64,000 nucleotides of DNA from Brachypterus glaber (Eukaryota; Arthropoda; Insecta; Coleoptera; Kateretidae), in assembly GCA_958510825.1 (NCBI GenBank), contig OY294049.1, forward strand, positions 35,182,774-35,246,773, read 5' to 3'. The position numbers were made by a program, and so were the translations under genes. Positions 22,518 through 64,000 of the stretch are shown here, piece by piece. Position 1 is the stretch's first letter. Every line of letters begins with the position of its first letter. The notes below the pieces were generated by a model. It was given only the letters and a program-made list of their open reading frames with translations. It was not told the DNA's origin and ran no database searches.

Positions 22518-24648
22518 TTAGCTGGATATTCTTCGTTTTCGGCTATTGTTTGAAGATAAACTCTCATTTGATGAATAACTCTTTGTGTATTTAGACGAAA
22601 TAATTGCCTCTATGTCCTTCATTTCATTACAAGTGTCTTCAAATTCATTTCCCTTAAGAATAAGCCGTAGGATTCCCTTGCTGCCTTCGTATGTGGTTTT
22701 CTGATATTTGAGCATTTCAATAATACAATTTAAACTGTTCAAGCTTAGATTATTGTCTAAAAACGATATTTTTTTAAATAGGTATATGGTGAAACAAGTA
22801 CCCTTTCAGTATGGGTGGCAATATCTTAATTGGCTGGATCTTGAAAACTAATAATCCTATCAAAAACCACACGAGATATTTTTCGAGGAAATTAAAACCG
22901 CTCTTTAACTATACAGGAATGTTTTTCCTACAATCGGCAATAAGCGAGTTCTCGCCAAAAACATATTTTTTAGCCCCTTGCCCTACTTCATGCATAAAAA
23001 TTGATTTTTCATTGAATTTAATAACATCCCATTATTAATGGTGTTGCCACCCATAATACGAAATAATTTATTACAACGCACATCCAATATTGAGGCTTAT
23101 CAATGAATAGTTTCCTCTGCAAGATATTATTTTGTCTTTCACTATGCTATCATTGATAAATGGGTGATTTGTTTGTGGCATTTCGACGCTGAATACACTT
23201 GAATAGCTTGCACTCAAAAGCTTAGATAACTTCTTTGGCTGTTTTTGGGAAGCTGTAGAACTGGTAGAAGATTTACCTAAAAAACGGAAGTTTCTAATTT
23301 ACGGATCCTCTCGGCCCGAGAAAATTCTAAAGTCTGTTTAGTCCGCAAAATTTTTATTTTTTCCTTAAATGTTTAACATGTTTGACCTTCGCGTCACCCA
23401 CGCCTAATGGTATAGCATATATAATAATAAACACCCTCAGATAAGGTAGTTTACTTGAAGGCTTCAAGCGGAAACCGACGGATCGTCAAAAAAATCTCTA
23501 CAACAATTTCAACACCCTCTCATAAAAAAATAAGGGTCGTTTACTTTTAGCGGCAATCGGCGGACACCCAGAAATATGCTGCTTTAAAATTATTTGATTA
23601 ACTTTAAACTTGCTATTTTCATTGGTGAAAGAATAATTACCTCTTAAAGAGTTCCTGCTCAACTTTGATTTTCTATTCGCTTTTTTAATGGAACCAGAAC
23701 TATTTTGTGCCAAAACAGGTATTACTTCCAAGAGAGAATATTTTATTTTTCTTCTCATTACTGTTTCCTCATGATTCAGGCTGAAATTTTGCATTGATTC
23801 TACGATTATTTTGCACCCAACATCTGATATTTTATTATCAGATATGTTTAAACTAACTAAAGTGCGATTGATTCTCATAATTTTGGCAATGTGTTTTGAA
23901 CCATCATCCCCTAATTTGTTGCTGGATAAATTTAGATATAACAGACTGTGCTCAAAACTAGCCAGGATGTTGCTCAGTAATTCTGCTCCAATTTGATCTA
24001 TTTCACAAAATCTTAGAGATAGATCTGTTAGCTTTGTATGCTTCAAAAGCTTATAGAAGTTTTGTTTTCTGTTGGGGTTTCCATTTAAGCTTAATTCTTT
24101 TATTGAAGAATCGTTTCTTAGTATATTTGTTAGTATTTTTATGTGATTTATAGATAAATTACAATATTCCAGCCTAAAATTGATATGATTTTAATTTATT
24201 CAAGACAAAGTTAAAATTTTATACTTTAAAGTAGTTAGATTGTAGCTTTTAAGACATTTTTCTATGGCGTGCAAATAAGCATCTTCTACAATCAAATTTT
24301 TTATATGAAGGAATTCTAAAGATTTTTCATTTTCAGTAGATAGACATATTAATATTTCATTTGTTTTGAGTGTATCAGACTTAATTGATCCTTTGGAAAC
24401 TTTCTAAAATTAAATTTTAATTAATTTGATCGATTCCTTTTGATGACTTTAAAGTCATCTTGGTAGAAACACAACTAAAAATTATGCAGATTTCTTACTT
24501 TGAATGTTGATTTAATTCTTCTTACAGAAGGCAATATTCTACACTCATTCTCCGTGCAATATTTATTAAAAATAAAAGAAAACGTGTCCTCTTCATTTGA
24601 TAAGCTATTTACAGATTTTGTTTTTGATTTTATATCAAATCTTGACAT
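22518..24648 (-). CDS. LRRC71: leucine-rich repeat protein, LRRC71-like
   Basis: Five coding exons on the minus strand: 24648-24499, 24403-24225, 24173-23545, 23276-23075 and 22743-22518; 1386 nt, 461 residues, all four joins in frame with GT..AG sites. The ATG at 24648 starts MSRFDIKSKTKS. Ribonuclease-inhibitor-type leucine-rich repeats run through exons 2-3 (LEYCNLSINHIKILTNIL, LTDLSLRFCEIDQIGAELL, LLYLNLSSNKLGDDGSKHIA, LVSLNISDNKISDVGCKIIV). They are followed by NFSLNHEETVMRRK, which matches the phrase after the repeats in LRRC71 as I remember it. A low-complexity Ser/Lys linker follows, then one more repeat (NYSLISLNIGCAFLNSLNC). LRRC71 is poorly characterised and linked to ciliated cells, so no function is assigned. 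Confidence 0.75.
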
Positions 24649-24659
24649 TTTTTCTGTCT

Positions 24660-24740
24660 CTCTTTTAAAATTTCATCATGACATGACAGTGTCATGACAT
24701 AACATGACAATGTCGTCATGGCATGAGATTTTCGTGTCTG
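24660..24740. repeat. CATGACA short repeats upstream of the LRRC71-like start
   Basis: CATGACATGACAGTGTCATG and related CATGACAATGTCGTCATG words overlap just upstream of the ATG at 24648. They form several small hairpins in the probable 5' UTR or core promoter. Confidence 0.5.
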
Positions 24741-24805
24741 CGACTTTCAGTTATGTGTTCTCTTCCCCTTTCAGCTAACAGCAAAATAGCGTGTATTATT
24801 ATAAT

Positions 24806-25053
24806 ATCCTATAATAGTGGTCTAGCGTGTGTATATAGCAAGCCTACTAGCCTGTGTTCGATTCTCACTGGCGCCGATTTGCCTTTTTCAGTCAATTAAT
24901 AATTGAAATTTTGGCGAAGGCGATAAGTGAAACGGACACTCCCTATAAACTGGTTCGAAAGTCAGTATAAGCCGGTGGTTCCCTCTACTACTAGCCCACA
25001 CAAGTCCTGTACTTAGGGGTTGCTTAATTAAGTAGAATAGTACGAGGTTAAAC
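24806..25053 (+). mobile_element. tRNA-derived SINE, near full-length
   Basis: The head has a Pol III A box (ATAGTGGTCTAGCG) and B box (TGTTCGATTC) at tRNA-like spacing, ending CTGGCGCC. The body GATTTGCCTTTTTCAGT and GCCGGTGGTTCCCTCTACTA is shared with two other copies, and the tail ends TACGAGGTTAAAC. It sits in the 590-bp interval between the divergent LRRC71-like and LHFPL2-like start codons. Confidence 0.8.
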
Positions 25054-25238
25054 AAACAAAAAAATCAATTTCGTCATGAAATAGTAACGTGAGCAATTAA
25101 GTTTCACACTTTTCCCATATGTTATTTATTTATTTTACACATATTTTCCACTTAAATCTAAAAACAGTTTTTGGTGTTGTGACAATGTATCTCCTCTTGT
25201 TTCAGTTCTAAAATAAGACATACAAATGTGACAAAAAA

Positions 25239-26233
25239 ATGGGCTACTTGATTGTAACAGCAAGGAGCCTAATATGGATCTTACTAAGTCTGCTTGCCAC
25301 TTTACTAATGTTCAGCGCTCTAGTCAACCCTTCATGGTTAACGGCCGAATCAAAAACGGCAACTTTTGACAACGAAACGATAAGCTACACTCCCAGTGTT
25401 GGGGTTTATGCAAAATGCAGTAGACCTGCAGGTATCAACCAGCCTGTATGTACTTTGCTGGCAGTCAGAGGCTTGGCTACTAACTCTGATATTTTTCCAG
25501 GCACTTGGAAAGCTGCGACCTTTTTTATAGGTTTAGGTAAGTTTAGGGTATTAAGGGAGCATATTAAACATGTTAAATTTTAACATCATTTACTTATCTA
25601 AAACACCATGCTGTGTGATTTTTTGTTTTTAGACATATGTATAGTCGGCAAAATAATTAAAGAATGGTGCAAGGCTACTGTCACTAGTAATTTACATTAT
25701 AGGAGGCGTAAAGAAAATTTGTTGTCGCATTGGGTTTCCAAACCAATAAAATAACGTTACGTCTGCACTATTTTATTGGCTGTAGTCGCGAGCATACGAA
25801 AACCACGTTTTTTACACCTGTCACACTGTAGTACCCAAAATCTGATACCTATAAATTCTTTTTAGGTTTAACTATAATGTCCGTAACTGTGATGACTAGT
25901 TTACTAAGTTGTTGCTTCCAAAGCATATTTAGGAAGAGTATATTCACTTTATCGGGAGCTGCTCAGGCCTTAGCTGGCATATGCTACATTTTAGGCGTGA
26001 TGCTACATCCGATGGCCTGGGGAACTGCAAGAGTTCAGAAGTTATGCGGGCGAGACGCGTCGCCATTTTACATGGCGGATTGTTCCATAGGAATTGGACT
26101 ATGGATGGCTGTTATCAGTACTATTTTGACGTTTATATGTGCTTGTCTCTCTGTGCCTGCCGAAAAATCGACAAGTAGTGATAAGGTCCAGGATCAGATT
26201 TATGAGGGACATACTTTAATTTGCTTGACATAA
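25239..26233 (+). CDS. LHFPL2: LHFPL tetraspan subfamily protein, LHFPL2-like
   Basis: Two coding exons, 25239-25536 and 25866-26233, join in frame (TTAG|GTAAGT, TTTTTAG|GT) to give 221 residues, the usual LHFPL length. Four membrane segments are visible: about residues 10-32 (SLIWILLSLLATLLMFSALV), and then near residues 95-120, 127-150 and 178-202. The first extracellular loop has the cysteines expected of the claudin-like fold (GVYAKCSRP, QPVCTLL). The C-terminus TSSDKVQDQIYEGHTLICL closely matches LHFPL2. Family role: tetraspan membrane proteins that organise other membrane proteins; LHFPL2 itself is linked to reproductive tract development in mammals. A likely 5' UTR acceptor TTGTTTCAG lies 34 nt before the ATG. 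Confidence 0.88.
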
Positions 26234-26501
26234 TGTAAAGGTAGGTTTTATTATTATTTTATAAAGAAAAAGTGCGCGAACTTTTTGGGACAACACGTGA
26301 CTTGAAGGCGGAGCCTATTTGAGCATGTTCTAAAAACATCAATTTATTTGTGTTGAAAATATCGACTATTCTTTTGATACAAAGCCGACGTAAATGTTTT
26401 TAGTATGTGTTTGAATGGGCTTTGCGGCAAGTATTGCGCCAGAAGCTTTGCGCGCTTAATCTTATAAAATTTTACCTGTACTATAGATAAGAAGTTTTTG
26501 A

Positions 26502-26507
26502 AATAAA
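26502..26507 (+). terminator. poly(A) signal candidate for the LHFPL2-like gene
   Basis: AATAAA about 270 nt after the stop, in the convergent interval shared with the METTL26-like gene. Confidence 0.4.
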
Positions 26508-26611
26508 ATTTTGGGTTAAAAGTAAAATTGTACGATGTATAATCTAAAATAAATTACATTTTAAATGGAATAGTAATATTACGGAATTATCGTAATTTAA
26601 ATAATTTAAAA

Positions 26612-27493
26612 TTATGATTTCTGCCATACCAAAGCCTTGTTATTAGCCGGCAAGTCATATATATGTTTTAAATAAATTCCAAAACTTTCTGCTACCTTTT
26701 TAACATCCTGTATATCTCTGACTCCCCAATCCGGATTTCTTGATCTAATTGTTCTATCAAAATCAATATTAGATTGTGGCTCCAAGACTCCATTATTAGC
26801 ATAAGCCCCGTAGGTTACCAGAAGGCCTCCAGGTTTTAACAAGTACCCAGCACCTTTAAACAGCCCTATAGTGCAACTGAAAGGACTTACATGAATCATA
26901 TTTACATTTATCATGTAGTTGAAGTCTTGGGGGGATAAGTTCCATGTATTAACGTCTGTAGAGGCGTCAATTTTAATAGGCCTTTGTACGTTTTTTGTAG
27001 GACAATCTTCAATATATGCTGTGATGCTTTCAAACAGTGATGTATCTACGTCTGAGGTTTGGAAAGTTAGCTTCGGAAAATGCCGAGCAAAATATGCAGC
27101 ATGTTGACCAGTTCCAGAGGATATTTCTAATACTTTGCCAGGTATATTGTTGTCAAAGTGTTTCTGAAGTACCTCCAATATTGGAGACTTATTTCTGTCC
27201 GCTGACGGGTAGTTTAATTTTTGACTGAAACAATGTGGTGCTTTAAATAATGCCAAAGTCTTCAAAATACTGAATTATAACTACATCCGGCTCGAAGGAC
27301 CAATATCGAAATATTAAAAGTATTTTTTATGAGAAAGAAAAAATTTTTGTACTAAAATTTTAAAATAGATGTAAATGTTGATAAAAGTAGGGTACAATAT
27401 TTAAATATTATGCCTATATTTATTTACATTTATTAGAAAACATTATTCAAAACTTGAATTTTATTAGAAGACTTTTAAACTTTTACTGGACAT
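26612..27493 (-). CDS. METTL26: methyltransferase-like 26 (UPF0585 family)
   Basis: The main exon (27240-26612, minus) encodes an almost complete UPF0585/METTL26 protein. The SAM-binding motif is LEISSGTGQHAAYFARHFP. The acidic motif TSDVDTSLFE and the family signatures NMIHVSPFSCTIGLFKGAGY, PQSNIDFD and NPDWGVRDI are present, with DLPANNKALVWQ at the end. There is no in-frame ATG at its front, and a stop lies just upstream. A 7-nt exon at 27493-27487 (ATGTCCA) followed by GTAAAAG can splice to the AG at 27242-27241 and keep frame, giving MSTPHCFSQ.. and about 211 residues. The start is therefore inferred; the family assignment is firm. The substrate is unknown; family members are predicted class I methyltransferases. 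Confidence 0.85.
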
Positions 27494-29171
27494 TCCTTTT
27501 ATTATTGATATTGATTATCTTATCTTGCTACCAATTTTTGGCTAAATCAAAACGTATTTTGAAGACTCGTATAATTTTTATATAATGTACTTATGATTAA
27601 TTTGCCCAGTTTCAATAAATTACAAATTAATACTTATTGTGTCATAACCGCATTTAAAATTAAAACGACTAAGTCAATTAATTAAATATTCCATCATTAT
27701 ACAGTGTGTTTTTGGTAGACTGCACAGTTTTGGGCTGCTGGCTCGCTAGTACCAATAGTCAACTCTGTACTGATATTTTCAGACTATTCACTTCAGAAGA
27801 CATTAGACAGAATCTATCATCTGATGTATATTTATCCGCCATCTATTTCTAGACATAGACAACTACTCATACTTCTCCTAATTTTGATTTAAGTAAAGAC
27901 TTAAATAATTTTGATTTAAGTTAAAAATCCTTTCCTCCGTTAATCATAATTATAATTATTATTTTGTCTTCAATCATAATTATTAAGATTGATAGAAAAA
28001 TTCTTAGAGTAAAACTGGGCAAATTAACCCTTATTTAGCGAAAATATTTATACTTTTTTATGTAACTAATGCATACCTCATATTTGGCTTAGTTGTGGAA
28101 ACAAAGGACTTAAATCTGCAAAAATAATACTGTATGAGATTTTTATATATTTATACCAAAAATTTTTGATATTATTTAGTTATATTTTAGTATGTTTTTT
28201 TGTACTTTTATATTTATACACTTTTTAATCTATTTATAATAAACGCTTTATGTATTTTGAAATCATTTATATATTTCCAATTCTTTTCCTAATAACAATC
28301 AACAATAATTATAGGTACAAATCTCTTTTGTACAAAAATAAGTTATAATGTATGAAGGATTAAGGCGCCATTCAAGAAATATCACATATTATAAAAATCT
28401 TTTTTTAAACGTTTTTTTATAAAGAAAAATATATAATTGTGAAATTTTGTAGGTATGTTTATAAAGATTACAAAACAATCTTTACATTAGTGCCATTTTT
28501 TGGCCATAGTTTTTTTGAAAAAAAAAAACATAAAAAAACGGTGGTGGCCAAAAAATAACGAAATGGCGAACGATTTTCAAAAAAATTTCAAACCAAAGTG
28601 TCCGCCATTTTATTTTTTGTCCAAAAAAAATCTTCTAGTTCGGGCTATAGCGACTTTAATACTGAATAATATTCCGTTGTTTTTTTTTCAGACGATCCAA
28701 ACGGCCGGAATCATAGCGATCACCGTTTTTTGATGTTTTTTTTTCAACAAAATTTTCTGGTCAAAAAATGGCACTTTAAAAATCTAAAATCATTTTTTTT
28801 TGTATTCTTTGAATATAAACAAACATACCTACAAAATTTCACAATGATATCTTGTTTCTTTGTAATTAAAAAAAAAAGTTTAAAAACGATCATTTTCATA
28901 ATTTCATAGGTAGAAAGGCCCCTTCATATCCAAAGTTAAAGACGGAATTTATGCAGATCTGCAAGGTCAGAGGTCACGTATGGCAGGTATATCAAAGGTC
29001 TATAGAGCCTTAAGGTATATGTGCTAGAACATTACTTGAATAGCACCTAATCAAATCTTTTATTACAAAAATATACAAAATAATTTAAATTTAGGTTTTA
29101 AATTTTCATTAAAAAAGCAATTATAAAAAAGTAAAAGAAACAAAACGCTTTTTCAAATAACTCGAATGAAA
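27494..29171. other. intergenic spacer between METTL26-like and DNAJC21 3' flank
   Basis: AT-rich; the only structure seen is the foldback at 28370-28910, plus GGGCTGCTGG-type repeat text near 27735 that also occurs near 9605. Confidence 0.4.
28370..28910. mobile_element. foldback element, about 540 bp
   Basis: TGTGAAATTTTGTAGGTATG (about 28437) returns inverted as CATACCTACAAAATTTCACA (about 28823). GTGCCATTTTTTGGCC on the left pairs with GGTCAAAAAATGGCAC on the right. The arms are roughly 140 bp and imperfect. No coding capacity; an open frame of 77 codons in the loop is low-complexity. Confidence 0.6.
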
Positions 29172-29175
29172 TTAA

Positions 29176-29428
29176 CAGGTTAACGACCATGTGTACCATA
29201 TTGGTGCACACACACACACACACATCTGGTTGGTAATGTTCCAAGTTGTGTGGGTCTCACAGGAACTCAGCTACATGGGTTTTAAATGTAATGTTTAGTA
29301 GGTCTGGTCAAAAAAAAAATTCTTCCTAAAAACCCCTTCATTGCAACTTATTAAAAAAAATCATTTATGAAACTTCCTTTCAATAAAACAATCCTCTGGT
29401 CCAGGAAAAAACGTTAGTTGTTAACCTG
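29176..29428. mobile_element. TTAA-flanked MITE, 253 bp
   Basis: TTAA at 29172-29175 and 29429-29432 flank inverted ends CAGGTTAAC and GTTAACCTG. The interior contains a (CA)n run at about 29205-29224. The TTAA target duplication suggests piggyBac-type mobilisation, but the end sequence differs from the CCTCTT family in this window. It lies just beyond the DNAJC21 poly(A) signal. Confidence 0.55.
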
Positions 29429-29632
29429 TTAAATACTTAATTTAGTCAAACAACATCCAGTGGCTTTCCAAAAATTATTTGTATTTATGATAAATACAAA
29501 TGTCTATGAAAACAAATTCTTAAAAATAATGTAAAACATGGTGTCATTAATACACTGCAAAACCAAATTGGTGCCGTTTCATCAACTAAAGTACTTGCTT
29601 ACAATACATTTTGAATCTTAATATATTCCTTT

Positions 29633-29638
29633 TTTATT
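29633..29638 (-). terminator. poly(A) signal of DNAJC21
   Basis: AATAAA on the minus strand, about 60 nt past the DNAJC21 stop at 29699. Confidence 0.65.
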
Positions 29639-29698
29639 TAGTTGTGGATTTGTGAGCATAAAAACCTGTCTTGTCTAATAATTTTGATACAAATTGAC

Positions 29699-31396
29699 TC
29701 AAATTTCTTTAATATTCTTTTTCTTCTTGCCGCTTTTTTCTGTGTTTTTGGGCAAATAAACTCCATGTCCAGTTTTCTTTAAATGATCAAATAACTTATT
29801 TTTTGAAGGAAAGTTTGATTTACAAGTAACACATGCATGGTCTATATCAATTTCTGAAGTTTTTGTATCAATATCTTTATTGTTCTTCTTTTCTTTTTTA
29901 TTTTTATTCTTTTTACTCATTTTTGCTTCCAAAACTAATTTATCTTTTTCTTCTGAATTCTGAGATTCAACCTTTTTTACAGAATTCTCAGGTTCAACCT
30001 TTTCTTCCAAGTTCTTAGGTTCTACATTTTCAGTGCCATCTTTACTATTATTTTGATTTGTATCAGGTTTGGGATTATTTTTCTTTGATTTTTTCTTCTG
30101 TTTTTTACCAGAACCAAAAACAAAGTCTGTTTCCGAATCAAGTCGTTTTTTACCAGTATTTAATTCTTCAGTATCACTCAAATGGTCATGATTTGCTGAT
30201 AGCACATTTTTAGATTTCTTCTTTTTCTTGGGTTTTAATTCTTCTATTTCTTCTAAATCTATAGACTCTGAATCTGAATTTTCTTTTATGTCATCTTCCA
30301 TGTCCAGATCCGAATTTTCGATTTTGTCATCATCACCATAAAGTTCTAGATCATCAGATATATCAGAATCATCCAAAGAGAGATCTTCATCTTCTTCAAG
30401 CATTGTTTCTTTCAGGATTTCAACATTTTCCTTATGTTTTTTACTTGATTCATGATTTTCAAAAGCTTTAGGAGTTTTAAATACTTTGTTACAAGCTACA
30501 CAATATAAATTATTGAAGTCTTCCTCTTCATCATCTTCTTCAGAGTTACTGAATTCTTCACCAAATTGTTCAGCTAATTTTTTCTCTATTTCTTCTAATT
30601 GTGACTTTACATTATCAAATTTAGACCATTCCGCTTGGTGTGATGATGCATTCAGTTTTTGTCTTTCTAATCTTTTTTGCTTGCCTATTTCTTCTTGTTT
30701 CTTTCTGTTCTCCATAATCTTCGCTTCTTGCTGTTTGTTGAAATCTTTAACTCTTCTATCTCTTTTTCTAACAAAAGCAACCAAATTTCTTATTTCTTCA
30801 TTTCTTTCTTTCTTAGCCTTTTGTCTTACTTTTTTGTTCTCTTTTTCAATCAGTTTTACCACTCTTCTATCCCTAGTTTCTTTAATATCATATGGATCTA
30901 GCCACACGTAGCTTTTTTTGGTGGAATAACCCATCCAGTATGCATAAAAAGGGCCCACAACAGCCTCGTAGTCACTTTTTGAGTTACCAAAGACAGGAAT
31001 TTCCGTAAATTCTTGTTGTTCTATAAACTCCATTTCTTCCTTTGCAATATTTTCAAAAACAGTACGATATATAGTATAAAATCCATTTTCACCATCATCA
31101 TACCCTTTAAAGCAAGTAGTAGTGAAGTACTGGAACACATCAAGACTATTATCTTCAAACTCTGAGCTTTTTCCCCTTATAATTTGTTCCCTATGGTTGT
31201 CATACCAAGCTCTTTCTTGCCTATCACTGAGAACTTCGTAGGCTTGTTGCACTATTTGAAATTGTTCTTTTGCTTCTTCCACATTGTCTAAATTCTTGTC
31301 CGGATGCCATTTGAGAGCCAATTTTCTATACGCTGCCTTAATTTCGGCGTCATCAGCGTCTCTTTGGACATTTAGCACTTCGTAGTGGCACTTCAT
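29699..31396 (-). CDS. DNAJC21: DnaJ homolog subfamily C member 21
   Basis: A single uninterrupted exon of 565 codons (human protein about 531-576), starting at an ATG at 31396. An N-terminal J domain (residues about 3-70) has the HPD motif at residues 31-33 ([10 protein letters not shown]) for stimulating Hsp70. A conserved region follows with [18 protein letters not shown], then a charged coiled-coil stretch. One C2H2 zinc finger of the U1-like type lies at about 296-322 ([13 protein letters not shown]) and a second at about 520-544 ([14 protein letters not shown]). Between them lies a long acidic and Lys-rich low-complexity segment. Known family role: Hsp70 co-chaperone in 60S ribosomal subunit maturation (Jjj1/DNAJC21), in the cytoplasm and nucleolus. 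Being intronless next to intron-rich neighbours is slightly unusual but the frame is intact. Confidence 0.95.
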   Translation of the reverse strand: MKCHYEVLNVQRDADDAEIKAAYRKLALKWHPDKNLDNVEEAKEQFQIVQQAYEVLSDRQERAWYDNHREQIIRGKSSEFEDNSLDVFQYFTTTCFKGYDDGENGFYTIYRTVFENIAKEEMEFIEQQEFTEIPVFGNSKSDYEAVVGPFYAYWMGYSTKKSYVWLDPYDIKETRDRRVVKLIEKENKKVRQKAKKERNEEIRNLVAFVRKRDRRVKDFNKQQEAKIMENRKKQEEIGKQKRLERQKLNASSHQAEWSKFDNVKSQLEEIEKKLAEQFGEEFSNSEEDDEEEDFNNLYCVACNKVFKTPKAFENHESSKKHKENVEILKETMLEEDEDLSLDDSDISDDLELYGDDDKIENSDLDMEDDIKENSDSESIDLEEIEELKPKKKKKSKNVLSANHDHLSDTEELNTGKKRLDSETDFVFGSGKKQKKKSKKNNPKPDTNQNNSKDGTENVEPKNLEEKVEPENSVKKVESQNSEEKDKLVLEAKMSKKNKNKKEKKNNKDIDTKTSEIDIDHACVTCKSNFPSKNKLFDHLKKTGHGVYLPKNTEKSGKKKKNIKEI

Positions 31397-63821
<32,425 letters not shown>

Positions 63822-64000
63822 TAAAATCATATTTTTATAGCAACTTTTAACACAACATTATTTTCCATTACTTTAAAAATAAACTCCACCCTAAATAGTA
63901 AAAAAAAACAAGATGGATATAAAAATATTTAAAAAAAGAATACAATAGAATAAATATTTGCTTAATAATTAGCGTTACAATCAAATGAAATATGGGCGGA

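Noticed and set aside
26919..27228. Plus-strand frames of about 60 codons
   Set aside because: Antisense shadows of the METTL26-like exon.
30486..30911. 141-codon plus-strand frame
   Set aside because: It is antisense to the Lys/Glu-rich part of DNAJC21 and gives a Ser/Leu/Phe-rich shadow.

Overview
The window is a stretch of an AT-rich animal nuclear genome and reads as an insect. Evidence: genes are split by short GT..AG introns, there is a cuticle protein with a chitin-binding domain, introns are crowded with small inverted-repeat transposons, and a tRNA-derived SINE is present. A beetle-like genome is my guess from repeat style and protein similarity; the sequence does not prove the order. 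Exon models were built by hand from open frames, splice sites and phase, and every join listed keeps frame unless stated.

Layout. Bases 1 to about 20,400 hold no host gene I can support. They are a transposon and satellite landscape: foldback and terminal-inverted-repeat elements, a degenerate satellite array, a LINE fragment, a SINE, two hAT-type MITEs with clear 8-bp target duplications, and a composite insertion at 6061-6887 holding three hammerhead-ribozyme-like motifs. From 20,457 to 31,396 lies a compact gene cluster: HMG20A/B-like HMG-box protein (-), LRRC71-like leucine-rich protein (-), LHFPL2-like tetraspan (+), METTL26-like methyltransferase (-) and DNAJC21 (-). From 32,266 to the window end runs one large gene on the + strand, the WDR7/Rabconnectin-3 beta orthologue, with 21 recognised coding exons. 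Its introns hold most of the DNA transposons, an antisense nested cuticle protein gene (55,422-57,141) and a 200-N assembly gap. At least one coding exon is missing between 36,779 and 48,219 because the reading phases do not match; the 3' end is off the window.

Functions. The host genes are mostly unrelated housekeeping or cell-biology genes: chromatin (HMG20), a likely cilium-related LRR protein, a membrane tetraspan, a putative methyltransferase, ribosome biogenesis (DNAJC21) and V-ATPase regulation (WDR7). DNAJC21 and WDR7 are divergent with about 870 bp between start codons; LRRC71-like and LHFPL2-like are also divergent, and a SINE sits in their shared promoter interval.

Most unusual signals: (1) hammerhead-like cores in three copies inside an insertion with a 12-bp target duplication, suggesting a Penelope-like retroelement remnant; (2) two related elements with a perfect 13-bp stem that differ by two compensatory base-pair changes; (3) filled and empty insertion sites that can be read inside the window; (4) nested transposons at several sites; (5) a predicted 7-nt first coding exon in the METTL26-like gene.
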